Assembly: GCA_030427735.1 (NCBI GenBank)
Contig: JAUIBP010000005.1
Span: 280,645-344,644 of the forward strand
Reading direction: 5' to 3'
Origin: Bacteroidia bacterium
GTDB taxonomy: Bacteria > Bacteroidota > Bacteroidia > Flavobacteriales > Flavobacteriaceae
Length of the DNA stretch: 64,000 nt
Shown: piece by piece, positions 1 to 8,561 of the stretch
Layout of the letters: every line of letters starts with the position of its first letter
Numbering within the stretch: position 1 is the stretch's first letter
The notes under the pieces: model-generated
The model's database searches: none
What the model was told of the DNA's origin: nothing
The model's input: the letters and a program-made list of their open reading frames with translations, nothing else
Program-made: the position numbers and the translations under genes

Positions 1-2
1 CC

Positions 3-521
3 CAAATTGCTCCCATTTCTTTTTACGATTTAGAAGAGTTAGTTTTACAGGTTACAGAATCTGGACAAACGCCTTTATTTTTACTACTAGACCAACTTAG
101 CGATGTGCGCAACTTTGGAGCAATAATACGTACAGCCGAATGCACAGGTGTTCACGGCATTATTATTCAAAAAAAAGGCGGTGCTCCTGTTAACGGCGAC
201 ACCATTAAAACCAGTGCCGGAGCGGTCTTTAAAATTCCGATTTGCAAAGTAGACCATATTAAAGATGCCTTATTCTATATGCAAGCCTCGGGCATAAAAG
301 TGATTGCAGCCACAGAAAAAACAGACGATTTAATATACGACGTCTCGTTTAAAGAACCGTGTGCAATTATAATGGGTTCGGAAGGAAAAGGTATCAATCC
401 ATCGGTTTTAAAATTGGTAGATGCTAAAGCAAAACTACCTTTACTAGGAGACATCGGCTCGCTTAACGTATCGGTTGCTTGTGGTGCTTTTTTATACGAA
501 ACTGTAAGACAACGTATCTAA
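3..521 (+). CDS. rlmB: 23S rRNA 2'-O-methyltransferase RlmB-like (SpoU/TrmH family), 5' end cut off
   Basis: The reading frame is open from base 3, so the gene starts before the window; the GTG at 105 is an internal valine, not the start. The three SPOUT/SpoU signature blocks are visible: NFGAIIRTAE (AdoMet-knot arginine and glutamate), IMGSEGKGI, and the C-terminal LNVSVACGAFLYE. Family knowledge: these enzymes form dimers with a trefoil knot and methylate a ribose 2'-OH of rRNA (G2251 of 23S rRNA for RlmB) using S-adenosylmethionine, in the cytoplasm. The assignment to RlmB rather than another SpoU paralogue is inference, because the N-terminal substrate-binding domain is missing. It ends by overlapping the convergent rhomboid gene by four bases. 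Confidence 0.85.
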   Translation, partial: QIAPISFYDLEELVLQVTESGQTPLFLLLDQLSDVRNFGAIIRTAECTGVHGIIIQKKGGAPVNGDTIKTSAGAVFKIPICKVDHIKDALFYMQASGIKVIAATEKTDDLIYDVSFKEPCAIIMGSEGKGINPSVLKLVDAKAKLPLLGDIGSLNVSVACGAFLYETVRQRI

Positions 522-1300
522 TCTTTCGTTTTATTTTCCTTAAAAACATAATGAATTTTAGGTGTTCCTGCGATGCCCTCAAAAGTATCTGTTGTGCTTT
601 TGTTTTCTTCTTCTAAAACATTTTCTGGTAAAGTTTCAATAAAATTACCATCGGCATCAAAATGTCTTAAGAATTCATCATCATCTTCATTATAATCTTC
701 TTTTTCCCAAGCATATTGTTCGGGTTTTGCAATCTGCTTTTTAAAGATTACTGCAAATAAAAGTCCAGTAATTAAACCAGATAAATGGCCTTCCCACGAA
801 ATACCTTCTTCAACAGGAAAAACATACCAAACCATACTTCCGTATAAAAATACAACTAACAACGACAAAGCAATTAAACGATAGTGCTTAGCAAATACAC
901 CTTTAAAAAATATAAAACTCACCAGAACGTAAATGAGTCCGCTTGCCCCAATATGATATGATGGCCTACCAATGCACCACGTTAAAAAACCAGATAACAA
1001 CACCCCATAAACCAGTACTTTCCATGCTATTGGCTTATAAAAATAAAATAAAGCCATACTTAACACGAATAACGGAATGGTATTATGGTACAAATGTGTG
1101 ATATTAGAGTGAATAAAAGGGCTGAAAATAACACCTTGCAAACCACTTAATGTTCTTGGATATATGCCATGGGTGTTCAGAGATATATTCGTTTCAATTT
1201 CGAACCAAAACACATACCAAATTACTAAAACAAAAGCCAATGGATAAGCTAAAACCGCGTTGGAGAATTGAAATGGTTCGGTATGTAATTTAGAGTTCAT
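518..1300 (-). CDS. rhomboid family intramembrane serine protease
   Basis: Polytopic inner-membrane protein of 260 residues with the rhomboid catalytic pair visible: Ser120 in GASGLIYV and His172 in GHLSGLITG, each inside a hydrophobic helix. Early segments contain the loop HSNITHLYHN, matching the conserved HxxxxHxxxN of the family. Rhomboids cut membrane proteins within or next to transmembrane helices; the substrate here is unknown. The C-terminus is an acidic cytoplasmic tail of about 70 residues. The frame stays open to an ATG at 1366, but the ATG at 1300 starts where similarity-like sequence begins (MNSKLHTEPF), so I chose it. It ends against rlmB with a four-base overlap. Confidence 0.85.
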   Translation of the reverse strand: MNSKLHTEPFQFSNAVLAYPLAFVLVIWYVFWFEIETNISLNTHGIYPRTLSGLQGVIFSPFIHSNITHLYHNTIPLFVLSMALFYFYKPIAWKVLVYGVLLSGFLTWCIGRPSYHIGASGLIYVLVSFIFFKGVFAKHYRLIALSLLVVFLYGSMVWYVFPVEEGISWEGHLSGLITGLLFAVIFKKQIAKPEQYAWEKEDYNEDDDEFLRHFDADGNFIETLPENVLEEENKSTTDTFEGIAGTPKIHYVFKENKTKD

Positions 1301-1441
1301 GAGTCTATTAAAACAAATAGTAAACCAATATACTGTTAAATGATAAAATGTCAGTCTAAAAAACAAATAGCTTGCCGCTTTACATCACTGCTCGGTGCCA
1401 AATTGTTTTATAAGATGCAAAAAATACAGTAATTTTACATT

Positions 1442-2719
1442 ATGAATGCACCATTAGCAGAGCGATTACGACCACAGACATTAGAAGATTATATCAGTCA
1501 GACACATCTTGTCGGGCAAGAAGGCCCTTTGCGTTTACAATTAAAACAAGGCCTGATTTCTTCCATGATTTTTTGGGGACCTCCTGGCACGGGAAAAACT
1601 ACATTGGCCAATATTGTTGCCCACCAATCTGGCCGTCCGTTTTTTACCTTAAGTGCAATAAATTCTGGAGTAAAAGATATCCGAGAAGTTATAGATAAAG
1701 CCAAGAATTCTGGCGGATTATTTACAACCAAACATCCTATTTTATTTATTGATGAAATTCATAGATTTAGTAAATCGCAACAAGATTCGCTGCTGCAAGC
1801 TGTAGAAAAAGGATGGGTAACCCTTATAGGTGCCACAACAGAAAACCCAAGTTTTGAAGTTATTCCTGCCCTACTCTCCAGATGCCAAGTGTACATTTTA
1901 AAAGCCTTCGAAAAATCTGATTTAGAGCAACTTTTAGAACGTGCAATCGTAACGGACGAACTTCTCGCTAAAAAAAATATTACTCTTAAAGAAACGGCTG
2001 CTTTACTACGGCTATCGGGAGGCGATGGCAGAAAGTTACTAAACCTATTTGAACTAATTATAAATACGTTTGAAACTGACGATATTGTTATTACAGATGA
2101 TGTTGTTCTAAAAAAAATTCAGAATAATACCGCACGATACGACAAAACAGGCGAACAACATTACGACATCATTTCAGCATTTATAAAATCCATACGTGGT
2201 AGCGACCCCAATGCAGCTGTGTATTGGCTTGCCAGAATGATTGAAGGTGGCGAAGATGTAAAATTTATTGCCAGACGCCTATTAATTTTAGCTAGCGAAG
2301 ATATAGGAAATGCCAATCCTACAGCATTGGTTATTGCCAATAATACATTTCAGGCTGTATCGGCCATTGGCTATCCAGAATCCAGAATTACGCTTAGCCA
2401 ATGCACCACTTACCTAGCCTGTTCGCCTAAAAGTAATTCGGCTTACGAAGCCATTGGCAAAGCCCAACAATTGGTACGTGCTACTGGCGATTTATCGGTA
2501 CCTTTACACATTCGTAATGCACCAACCAAACTTATGAAGGAATTGGGCTATGGCGAAGACTATAAATACGCCCACAACTACGAGAACAATTTTGCACTAC
2601 AAGAGTTTCTGCCAGAAGAAATAAAAAACACCAAGCTCTACGAGCCTGGTGCTAATACCAGAGAACAATCTGATCGTAATTTTTTAAAACAACGTTGGAA
2701 AGGCAAATACGGGTACTAA
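1442..2719 (+). CDS. rarA: replication-associated recombination protein A (RarA/MgsA), AAA+ ATPase
   Basis: AAA+ ATPase of 425 residues, the usual length. Walker A is GPPGTGKT (residues 46-53), Walker B is LFIDEIHRF (about 101-109), and sensor-like GATTENPSFEV and LLSRCQVY follow. The C-terminal half carries the MgsA tetramerisation region (DIISAFIKSIRGSDPNAAVYWLA). Family knowledge: RarA works at stalled replication forks and in recombination-dependent repair, related to clamp-loader ATPases. The start is the ATG at 1442 just downstream of an AT-rich TAATTTTA box, so the mRNA leader may be very short. Confidence in the family is high. Confidence 0.95.
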   Translation: MNAPLAERLRPQTLEDYISQTHLVGQEGPLRLQLKQGLISSMIFWGPPGTGKTTLANIVAHQSGRPFFTLSAINSGVKDIREVIDKAKNSGGLFTTKHPILFIDEIHRFSKSQQDSLLQAVEKGWVTLIGATTENPSFEVIPALLSRCQVYILKAFEKSDLEQLLERAIVTDELLAKKNITLKETAALLRLSGGDGRKLLNLFELIINTFETDDIVITDDVVLKKIQNNTARYDKTGEQHYDIISAFIKSIRGSDPNAAVYWLARMIEGGEDVKFIARRLLILASEDIGNANPTALVIANNTFQAVSAIGYPESRITLSQCTTYLACSPKSNSAYEAIGKAQQLVRATGDLSVPLHIRNAPTKLMKELGYGEDYKYAHNYENNFALQEFLPEEIKNTKLYEPGANTREQSDRNFLKQRWKGKYGY

Positions 2720-2755
2720 AACTTATTAATAACCGTTATTAATGATAAATTTACT

Positions 2756-2838
2756 GTCATCCCGAACTTGTTTCGGGGTCTCATAATAAAATGCTAATTT
2801 ACAAACAACATGAGATGCTGAATCTAGTTCAGCATGAC
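2756..2838. repeat. REP-like nested palindromic element, 83 bp
   Basis: Outer arms GTCAT/ATGAC enclose two small hairpins, CCCGAA-TTCGGG (2761-2777) and GCTGAA-TTCAGC (2817-2833), and an inner pair TCTCAT/ATGAGA. It lies between the convergent ends of rarA and the next minus-strand gene and is related to the core of the element at 22745-22893. Probable roles are bidirectional termination or a non-autonomous repeat mobilised by a REP-type transposase; both are inference. Confidence 0.75.
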
Positions 2839-2872
2839 GACAACAAAGTATTATGTCTAAACGGGCAATCGA

Positions 2873-3631
2873 TTAAAACTTAATGTTTAATGTTTTTGTT
2901 TTAAGTGCATCGCCTTCATAATATTCTAAGACCCAAGCATCACCATCCTTACGCACCATAGCTTGCTGACCTTCTACCAGAAAGACATCCTTTGTATTGG
3001 TCTGTTTTAATTTATAAACGACTTTAGGTGTACTATCTACCAACTGGTATCCGTTAGTGATGGCCTGCGCATATAATATTTGGGAGGCATCGGTTTGTAC
3101 AGGTGTTGTATTGGCTACCGTATTAGCAACTACCGGAGTTGCAGCCACTGGAGCAGCTACCGGAGCGACAGGTGGTGCTACTTGTTGGACAGTGTTTAAA
3201 CTGCCATCGTATTGATGATCAAGCTCGGCAACAGATTCGAAAGCTTCGCGTAACGCCAACTGATAGGCTTTTTCGAATTCCTTTTCTTTGGTAGAACCTA
3301 TTTTTGAAGAAAACACCAACTGGTTTTTACAGTCTTTTAACTCTACTTTTAATTTCGTGGTAAATAAACTCGATTCGTTTAACACATTAGAGCGTAAAGC
3401 TAAACAGCCATTTGCATTTAAATCGGCTGGCATATCGCTATCTTCCATTAGCGCTACAAATCCGTATTTATTAAACAAAAACTCTGTTAAAGCGTTTAAT
3501 TTATATTGGTTTTCTTCCTTTAAAAACCCAAAAGTCTTTGGAACTATAACGTACTTATAAGCATTTAAATTTGTTTGCGCAAAACTGCTTACCGCAAAGG
3601 CCAAGCACATTAGTAAACATAATTTTTTCAT
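2873..3631 (-). CDS. secreted protein of unknown function with Pro/Ala/Val linker
   Basis: A 252-residue protein with a clear signal peptide (MKKLCLLMCLAFAVSSFAQ), so it is probably periplasmic or outer-membrane associated. Residues about 20-145 form a folded-looking region. Then comes a low-complexity linker rich in VAPPVAP and AAPVAAT, and a short C-terminal beta-rich domain (about 180-252) ending in LKTKTLNIKF. I do not recognise a named family; similar proteins occur next to the HAD gene in other Flavobacteriia (memory, not checked). The linker suggests two independently folding domains. No catalytic motif is visible. Confidence 0.7.
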   Translation of the reverse strand: MKKLCLLMCLAFAVSSFAQTNLNAYKYVIVPKTFGFLKEENQYKLNALTEFLFNKYGFVALMEDSDMPADLNANGCLALRSNVLNESSLFTTKLKVELKDCKNQLVFSSKIGSTKEKEFEKAYQLALREAFESVAELDHQYDGSLNTVQQVAPPVAPVAAPVAATPVVANTVANTTPVQTDASQILYAQAITNGYQLVDSTPKVVYKLKQTNTKDVFLVEGQQAMVRKDGDAWVLEYYEGDALKTKTLNIKF

Positions 3632-3723
3632 TGTTATTTAGTTTTTTGTAAATATAATTAAGTTTTATTTGATTGCAGACAAGTCGCAAGAATCATTTAA
3701 TATTTAGCACGATATAAAATTGT

Positions 3724-4413
3724 TTATAAATGATTTTTTAACTCTATCAGCTTTTGAATTTGTGGAACTTTTAAATGATTATCCGCAGTACTTTCACTAA
3801 AATAAATAACACCAAAGCCCAGAGCCACTGCTCCCTCAATATCGGCTTCAAAATTATCGCCAATCATAACACTCTGTTCAACCGTAGTGTTTGCTAAATT
3901 AAGGGCATAGTTAAAAATATCGCGATGTGGCTTTTTAACACCTGCCATTTCGGAATTCGTAACGGTTTTAAAATACTGAGCAATATTAGAACTGCTCAAT
4001 TTTAAATGTTGCACCTCGTTAAAACCATTGGTTATAATATGAAGATTGTATTTGGGTTGTAAATAATCTAGCACCGTAACGGTATCTTCAAACAAATGGT
4101 TAAACGACGTTATGTGTTGTATATACGCCTCGGATAACTTTAAAATCATCGGCTTAGAAACATCTATATTTAAAATCTTAAAAGTATCGTTAAGTCGTCC
4201 AAAACGCAGTGCTTCCTTATCGACTTCGCCTAATCTATAACGTTTCCAATACGTGGTATTGATAGCTTTATACACATCTAAAAACTCAGGCAGATTAATA
4301 GGTAATGCATGTAATTGAAATATTTTATGGAAAGTTAATGCCGAATTGGTTTCGAAATCCCATAAGGTATGGTCTAAGTCGAAAAACACATCGGTAATTT
4401 TTGATTTAGTCAT
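3724..4413 (-). CDS. YjjG-family noncanonical pyrimidine nucleotidase (HAD superfamily)
   Basis: A 229-residue HAD phosphatase. Motif I is FFDLDHTLWDF with nucleophile Asp12 and acid Asp14; motif II is the threonine in HIITNGF; motif III is the lysine in GVKKPH; motif IV is MIGDNFEADIEGA. The cap domain sits between motifs I and II (C1 type). YjjG-like enzymes dephosphorylate nucleoside monophosphates, including abnormal pyrimidine nucleotides; the exact substrate here is inference. The first bases overlap the end of the upstream deacetylase-like gene by 8 bp, so translation is probably coupled. Confidence 0.85.
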   Translation of the reverse strand: MTKSKITDVFFDLDHTLWDFETNSALTFHKIFQLHALPINLPEFLDVYKAINTTYWKRYRLGEVDKEALRFGRLNDTFKILNIDVSKPMILKLSEAYIQHITSFNHLFEDTVTVLDYLQPKYNLHIITNGFNEVQHLKLSSSNIAQYFKTVTNSEMAGVKKPHRDIFNYALNLANTTVEQSVMIGDNFEADIEGAVALGFGVIYFSESTADNHLKVPQIQKLIELKNHL

Positions 4414-5704
4414 CGGCAGAATCTAAAATAATATTAAACAGCTCTTTAAAATCTTTCCAGCGCCCCAAGCCACTTAACGTATAATTATGAAATACCGGTA
4501 TAAACTCGCCGTTAACGTATTTAACTTCGTTAATTAAACTTTGTAAGGTTTCCTTTTTGTCTAATAACGAATTGTATTTTAGTAAAGCAGAATCGATAAC
4601 ATGATATGGATTTACTTTCAATGGCGTTTGTATTTCGTAATCTAAATCGTAAAAGAAAAACGGTGTACAGGTACCAGCCCTAAAGCCTAAGTGGTTTACA
4701 TACCCCATGGTATAATCGTCTTGCACTTCTAATTCTATCAGGTTGCGATAAAATTCGGGTAAATTCAATTTCGAAAACGAATTTCTAGATTGCGCTAAAG
4801 AGGTATTAATTATGCCTTCCATACGCTGTTTTTCGGTTTTTAAGATATTCGCGTCTTCAATAGCAAAATACGACACTTTTAGACCGACCTTACTGTAATC
4901 GGCCATCGATTTAATTAAAGACACATAGTCTTTTCTGTGTACGCTTACCCCTTTATCGTAAGTCGAATAATCGCCAATTAAAAAGAAAAAATAAAATTTA
5001 AATTTAGTGTTCTTCTGGCGGTTTATAATGTATTTAAAAGTATCGTAGGGATCACGTTTTACTCCAAAAAGCACCATAAATTTGTAATAGATCTTTTTAA
5101 GCTTAAGCCCTAGTAAATCTTTAATTGTACCGCCAAACGTACGCATTAAGCCTTTCAGCTTAAAGTTATAAGGAGAAGGCACATCTATTATAGGCTTTAT
5201 ACGGTAACTGCGTTCTGGAAATTCGAATTCTGGATAATGCGTTTGCAACACACGCTTAAATTTATAAGCCCAAATATCGACAACTGGCTGATTTAAAAAC
5301 TGATATTTATACGCTAAGCTTTCGGTAGCCACATAACGTCCAAATTCGTCTTTAACATGTGGCAAATACTCTTCGTAGCGGCTAAGCAAATAAAAAGCAG
5401 CTGCAAAGATATCGTAAGGCATGGCACTTTTATCGCCATTAAAAAAGAAGCATTTTGTGTTTTCCCATTGCTGTACGTTTAAATCGATATCGGATAAGCC
5501 TTGCTCGAAAAGTAAATCGTGGCTTCGCACAAAAACCTCGTCTCCCAAAGGCTGTTTCGTATACGACATTTTTAAGCTGTCGTGCGCAATAAATTCTTCT
5601 ATTTTTGAAGTAAAAGCTACAGGAACTCCTAAAATACGAGTACAAATATGTTTAAACGAAAATTTTAAACGTGGCGTAATTTTATGGGTATAAACTAAAA
5701 GCAC
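4406..5704 (-). CDS. polysaccharide deacetylase-like protein (DUF7033 type)
   Basis: A 432-residue cytoplasmic-looking protein with no signal peptide. It resembles the Bacteroidota family annotated as polysaccharide deacetylase family protein, whose N-terminal part is called DUF7033 (from memory). Visible blocks are ILDVPSPYN-like IIDVPSPYNFKLKG in the middle, FFFLIGDYSTYDKG, and a C-terminal FRAGTCTPFFFYDL followed by PVFHNYTLSG. The metal-binding Asp-His-His triad of true NodB deacetylases is not obvious, so catalytic activity is uncertain. It is translationally linked to the downstream HAD nucleotidase, an arrangement I associate with this family of bacteria. Confidence 0.7.
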   Translation of the reverse strand: MLLVYTHKITPRLKFSFKHICTRILGVPVAFTSKIEEFIAHDSLKMSYTKQPLGDEVFVRSHDLLFEQGLSDIDLNVQQWENTKCFFFNGDKSAMPYDIFAAAFYLLSRYEEYLPHVKDEFGRYVATESLAYKYQFLNQPVVDIWAYKFKRVLQTHYPEFEFPERSYRIKPIIDVPSPYNFKLKGLMRTFGGTIKDLLGLKLKKIYYKFMVLFGVKRDPYDTFKYIINRQKNTKFKFYFFFLIGDYSTYDKGVSVHRKDYVSLIKSMADYSKVGLKVSYFAIEDANILKTEKQRMEGIINTSLAQSRNSFSKLNLPEFYRNLIELEVQDDYTMGYVNHLGFRAGTCTPFFFYDLDYEIQTPLKVNPYHVIDSALLKYNSLLDKKETLQSLINEVKYVNGEFIPVFHNYTLSGLGRWKDFKELFNIILDSADD

Positions 5705-5772
5705 AGATAGAATTTAAAACCCTAAAAGTAATGAATTATAACCGGATGAAAACAGTTTCTTTCGCAAAGTCG

Positions 5773-6471
5773 CTATAAAATACCTTGATCGGCAAAGCTA
5801 AAATATTGATGCTCGGTAACAATAACATGATCGAGTACTTTTATATCTAAACTTTGCGACGCTGTTTTTAGTTTTTGAGTAATTTGTTGGTCTGCCTGAC
5901 TTGGCTTTAAAGTACCAGACGGATGATTATGCACTAAAATTAAGGCCGTTGCGCCAACTTCCAACGCCGTTTTTAAGGTTAACCGAACATCTACCAAAGT
6001 TCCTGTAATACCTCCTTTACTAAGCTGTTGCTGTTTTATAATTGCATTCGCGTTATTTAAATATAAAATCCAAAACTCTTCGTGGGGCAATTCACCTAAA
6101 AGCGGTTGCATGACTTCAAACACACTAGTAGACGATGTAATTTTTGTACGATCTACCTTATCTTCGCTACGCCTGCGTCTGCCCAATTCCATTGCTGCCG
6201 CGATGGTAATGGCCTTAGCCTCCCCAATGCCATTAAACGTCATAAGTTGTGCGACAGACAATTTACCTAGTGCGCTTAAATTATTATCTACACTCCCCAA
6301 AATGCGCTTACACAAACCAACCGCACTTTCTGTTCGGTTGCCAGAACCTATTAAAATAGCCACCAACTCGGCATCGCTTAATGCCGAACGCCCTTTGTAA
6401 AGTAATTTTTCTCTGGGCTGATCGTCTTGAGACCAATTCTTAATAGAAAATGACATCTTTTTTTCTGACAT
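5773..6471 (-). CDS. radC: RadC family protein (JAMM/MPN domain with N-terminal HhH)
   Basis: A 232-residue protein of standard RadC length. An N-terminal UPF0758 region (MSFSIKNWSQDDQPREKLL) leads to a helix-hairpin-helix-like GIGEAKA (81-87), then the JAMM domain with HNHPSG (His181, His183), Ser185 and Asp194 as metal ligands. The family is named for DNA repair, but in E. coli the radC phenotype was reassigned; the biochemical role is unknown. Upstream it is divergent from the DUF1569 gene with a 50-bp intergenic region. The product is cytoplasmic. Confidence 0.93.
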   Translation of the reverse strand: MSEKKMSFSIKNWSQDDQPREKLLYKGRSALSDAELVAILIGSGNRTESAVGLCKRILGSVDNNLSALGKLSVAQLMTFNGIGEAKAITIAAAMELGRRRRSEDKVDRTKITSSTSVFEVMQPLLGELPHEEFWILYLNNANAIIKQQQLSKGGITGTLVDVRLTLKTALEVGATALILVHNHPSGTLKPSQADQQITQKLKTASQSLDIKVLDHVIVTEHQYFSFADQGIL

Positions 6472-6521
6472 ACGATAAATATAATTATTGTAAATTTCAG
6501 AAACAATTAAATCTGCTAATT

Positions 6522-6974
6522 ATGAGATCTTTACTAGACCAATCGGCATCCGATTCCATAGCCGAAAGACTATCAAATTTAACCCCTTCTACAACCGCAC
6601 AATGGGGCAAAATGGATGTTGCACAAATGCTAAAACATTGCCAGGGTCCATTAAATGTAGCTTTAGAGCACGTTACGCTGCAAACTAAACTGGGGTTCTT
6701 TCAGAAGTTAATGATGAAACTGTACAAACCTTTACTCTATAACGACAAACCTTGGAAACACGGTTTACCAACCGCTAAAGAATTCGTTATCAACACTCCT
6801 GTAGATTTTAATCCCGAAAAGGAAAAACTCACAGCTCTTATTAACGAATTTACAACAAAAAAAGACACGACTAATTGGCCTGAGCATCCGCTTTTTGGTT
6901 ACTTTACACCACAACAATGGGGACAAATGCAATACAAACATTTAGACCATCATTTAACTCAATTTGGCGTATAA
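6522..6974 (+). CDS. DUF1569 (DinB-like) domain protein
   Basis: A 150-residue protein. The frame is open from an earlier ATG at 6450, but that would run into the divergent radC start region; MRSLLDQSASDSIAERL at 6522 matches the family start. The pattern of histidines (LKHCQG near the N-terminus and KHLDHHLTQFG at the end) fits the DinB/DUF1569 four-helix bundle, which usually binds a divalent metal. Function in this subfamily is unknown. The paiB-like gene follows after 17 bp, so these two genes and the hydrolase after them probably form one operon. Confidence 0.8.
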   Translation: MRSLLDQSASDSIAERLSNLTPSTTAQWGKMDVAQMLKHCQGPLNVALEHVTLQTKLGFFQKLMMKLYKPLLYNDKPWKHGLPTAKEFVINTPVDFNPEKEKLTALINEFTTKKDTTNWPEHPLFGYFTPQQWGQMQYKHLDHHLTQFGV

Positions 6975-6991
6975 CCTAAACTATAACTCAC

Positions 6992-7594
6992 GTGCCTTAT
7001 CCTCCAGAAATATATCAAGAACACAATACATCTGTACTCGTAGAAATTGTTAATCGTTACCCCTTGGCCACTTTAATTTCGATAGAAAATAATCAACCTT
7101 TTATTACACATGTGCCCTTAATTTACAACAACGGTAAGCTTATAGGACATATCGATAAAGACAATCCTCAGGCTAAATTATTAACGAACAACAATCCCGT
7201 TACTGCAATTTTTTCTGGGCCAGACAGCTACATTTCCCCGAGTTTATTTGCAAGAGAACAATTACCAACTTGGAACTACATAAAAGTACACCTAACAGGT
7301 AAGGCTAATGCAATTACAAATACCGAGCAGATTAAAAATACGATGGTAGAAATGACTTCTTTTTTAGAATCTCCCGACCACAAATACATTTTAGATGCAA
7401 ACGATGTTAAAATGAATCAGTTTATCAACTATGTTGTTGGTTTTGAAATTGAAATTACACACTGGGAAGGTAAGTTTAAAATATCGCAAGACAAATCGGA
7501 CACCGAGAAACAAATTGCAAAACAGCAGCTACTCAGTAAAACACATCAATCCATAGAAGCCACTGTGCAAACCTTAATAAATGTAAAACACTAA
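6992..7594 (+). CDS. PaiB-like FMN-binding protein (negative transcriptional regulator family)
   Basis: A 200-residue protein with the PaiB/FMN-binding split-barrel signature: MPYPPEIYQEHN at the start, PLATLISIENNQPFITHVPL, the LIGHIDKDNPQAK strand, and PTWNYIKVHLTGKA. The start codon is GTG at 6992; no ATG precedes it in frame. In Bacillus, PaiB was named as a repressor of sporulation and protease genes, but most homologues are better seen as FMN-binding proteins of unknown substrate. The hydrolase gene begins only 3 bp after it, which supports co-transcription. Confidence 0.88.
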   Translation: MPYPPEIYQEHNTSVLVEIVNRYPLATLISIENNQPFITHVPLIYNNGKLIGHIDKDNPQAKLLTNNNPVTAIFSGPDSYISPSLFAREQLPTWNYIKVHLTGKANAITNTEQIKNTMVEMTSFLESPDHKYILDANDVKMNQFINYVVGFEIEITHWEGKFKISQDKSDTEKQIAKQQLLSKTHQSIEATVQTLINVKH

Positions 7595-7597
7595 ACC

Positions 7598-8485
7598 ATG
7601 AAACCATTAAAAAAAGAAGATATCAACCAAAAAGTATTTGATTTATATGATGATTACGCTCATAATAAATTATCTAGACGAAAGTTTATTGAGAAGCTTT
7701 CTGCTTTTGCGGTTGGCGGTATTACCGTATCTGCCCTACTGAGTTTTATTTCTCCAAATTATTTGGATACTGTGCTTATAGCTGCAAACGACCCCAAATT
7801 AGATACCGAGTATATTTATTATAATTCTCCACAAGGTGGCGGACGCATCAAAGGGCAGCTGAGTCGACCAAAAAACACACAAGAAAAACTGCCTGGAGTA
7901 ATAGTTGTTCACGAAAACAGAGGATTAAACCCATATATTGAAGACGTTGGCCGACGAACAGCTTTAGAAGGTTTTATAAGTTTAGCACCTGATGCCCTGA
8001 CGCCTCTAGGTGGATATCCTGGTAACGACGACGAAGGTAGAGCTTTACAAAAACAGAGGGATAGAAACGACATGTTAGAAGACTTCATTGCTGCATTTAA
8101 TTATTTAAAAAACCACGAAAACTGCAACGGACATATAGGCGTGGTTGGCTTTTGTTTTGGAGGTTGGATTTCTAACATGATGGCTGTTAAGGTTCCTAAC
8201 CTTAAAGCTGCTGTGCCGTTTTATGGTAGTGCTCCATCAACAGAAGAAGTCGCTACCATTAACGCGCCGCTATTACTACATTTTGCTGAATTAGATACCC
8301 GAGTAAATGACGGATGGCCAGCTTACGAAACCGCTTTAAAAGCCAATAATAAAGCGTATACGGCTCACCTATATCCAAATGTTAACCATGGCTTTCACAA
8401 CAATACAACTCCCCGATACGACGACCCTGCAGCAACTTTGGCTTGGCAACGCACAATCTCCTTTTTTAAAGAGAATTTACAATAA
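7598..8485 (+). CDS. dienelactone hydrolase family protein with Tat-like signal
   Basis: An alpha/beta hydrolase of 295 residues. The catalytic triad of dienelactone hydrolases is visible: Cys186 in GFCFGGW, Asp233 in ELDTRVNDG, and His264 in NVNHGFH. An N-terminal twin-arginine motif (LSRRKFIEKL, residues 25-34) is followed by a hydrophobic stretch, suggesting Tat export to the periplasm or membrane anchoring. This is the usual form of YghX-like dienelactone hydrolases. The substrate is unknown. It is the last gene of the three-gene run with the DUF1569 and PaiB-like genes. Confidence 0.88.
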   Translation: MKPLKKEDINQKVFDLYDDYAHNKLSRRKFIEKLSAFAVGGITVSALLSFISPNYLDTVLIAANDPKLDTEYIYYNSPQGGGRIKGQLSRPKNTQEKLPGVIVVHENRGLNPYIEDVGRRTALEGFISLAPDALTPLGGYPGNDDEGRALQKQRDRNDMLEDFIAAFNYLKNHENCNGHIGVVGFCFGGWISNMMAVKVPNLKAAVPFYGSAPSTEEVATINAPLLLHFAELDTRVNDGWPAYETALKANNKAYTAHLYPNVNHGFHNNTTPRYDDPAATLAWQRTISFFKENLQ

Positions 8486-8561
8486 GACTATTTAACCATC
8501 TAAGTAAAAACCTTTAAAAAACTGTATATTTAGTATTTCCAAACCTAGTTTATAAAAAAGA

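Noticed and set aside
5421..5693. 90-residue plus-strand frame in the deacetylase-like gene
   Set aside because: Antisense shadow of a conserved N-terminal region; no independent coding signs.
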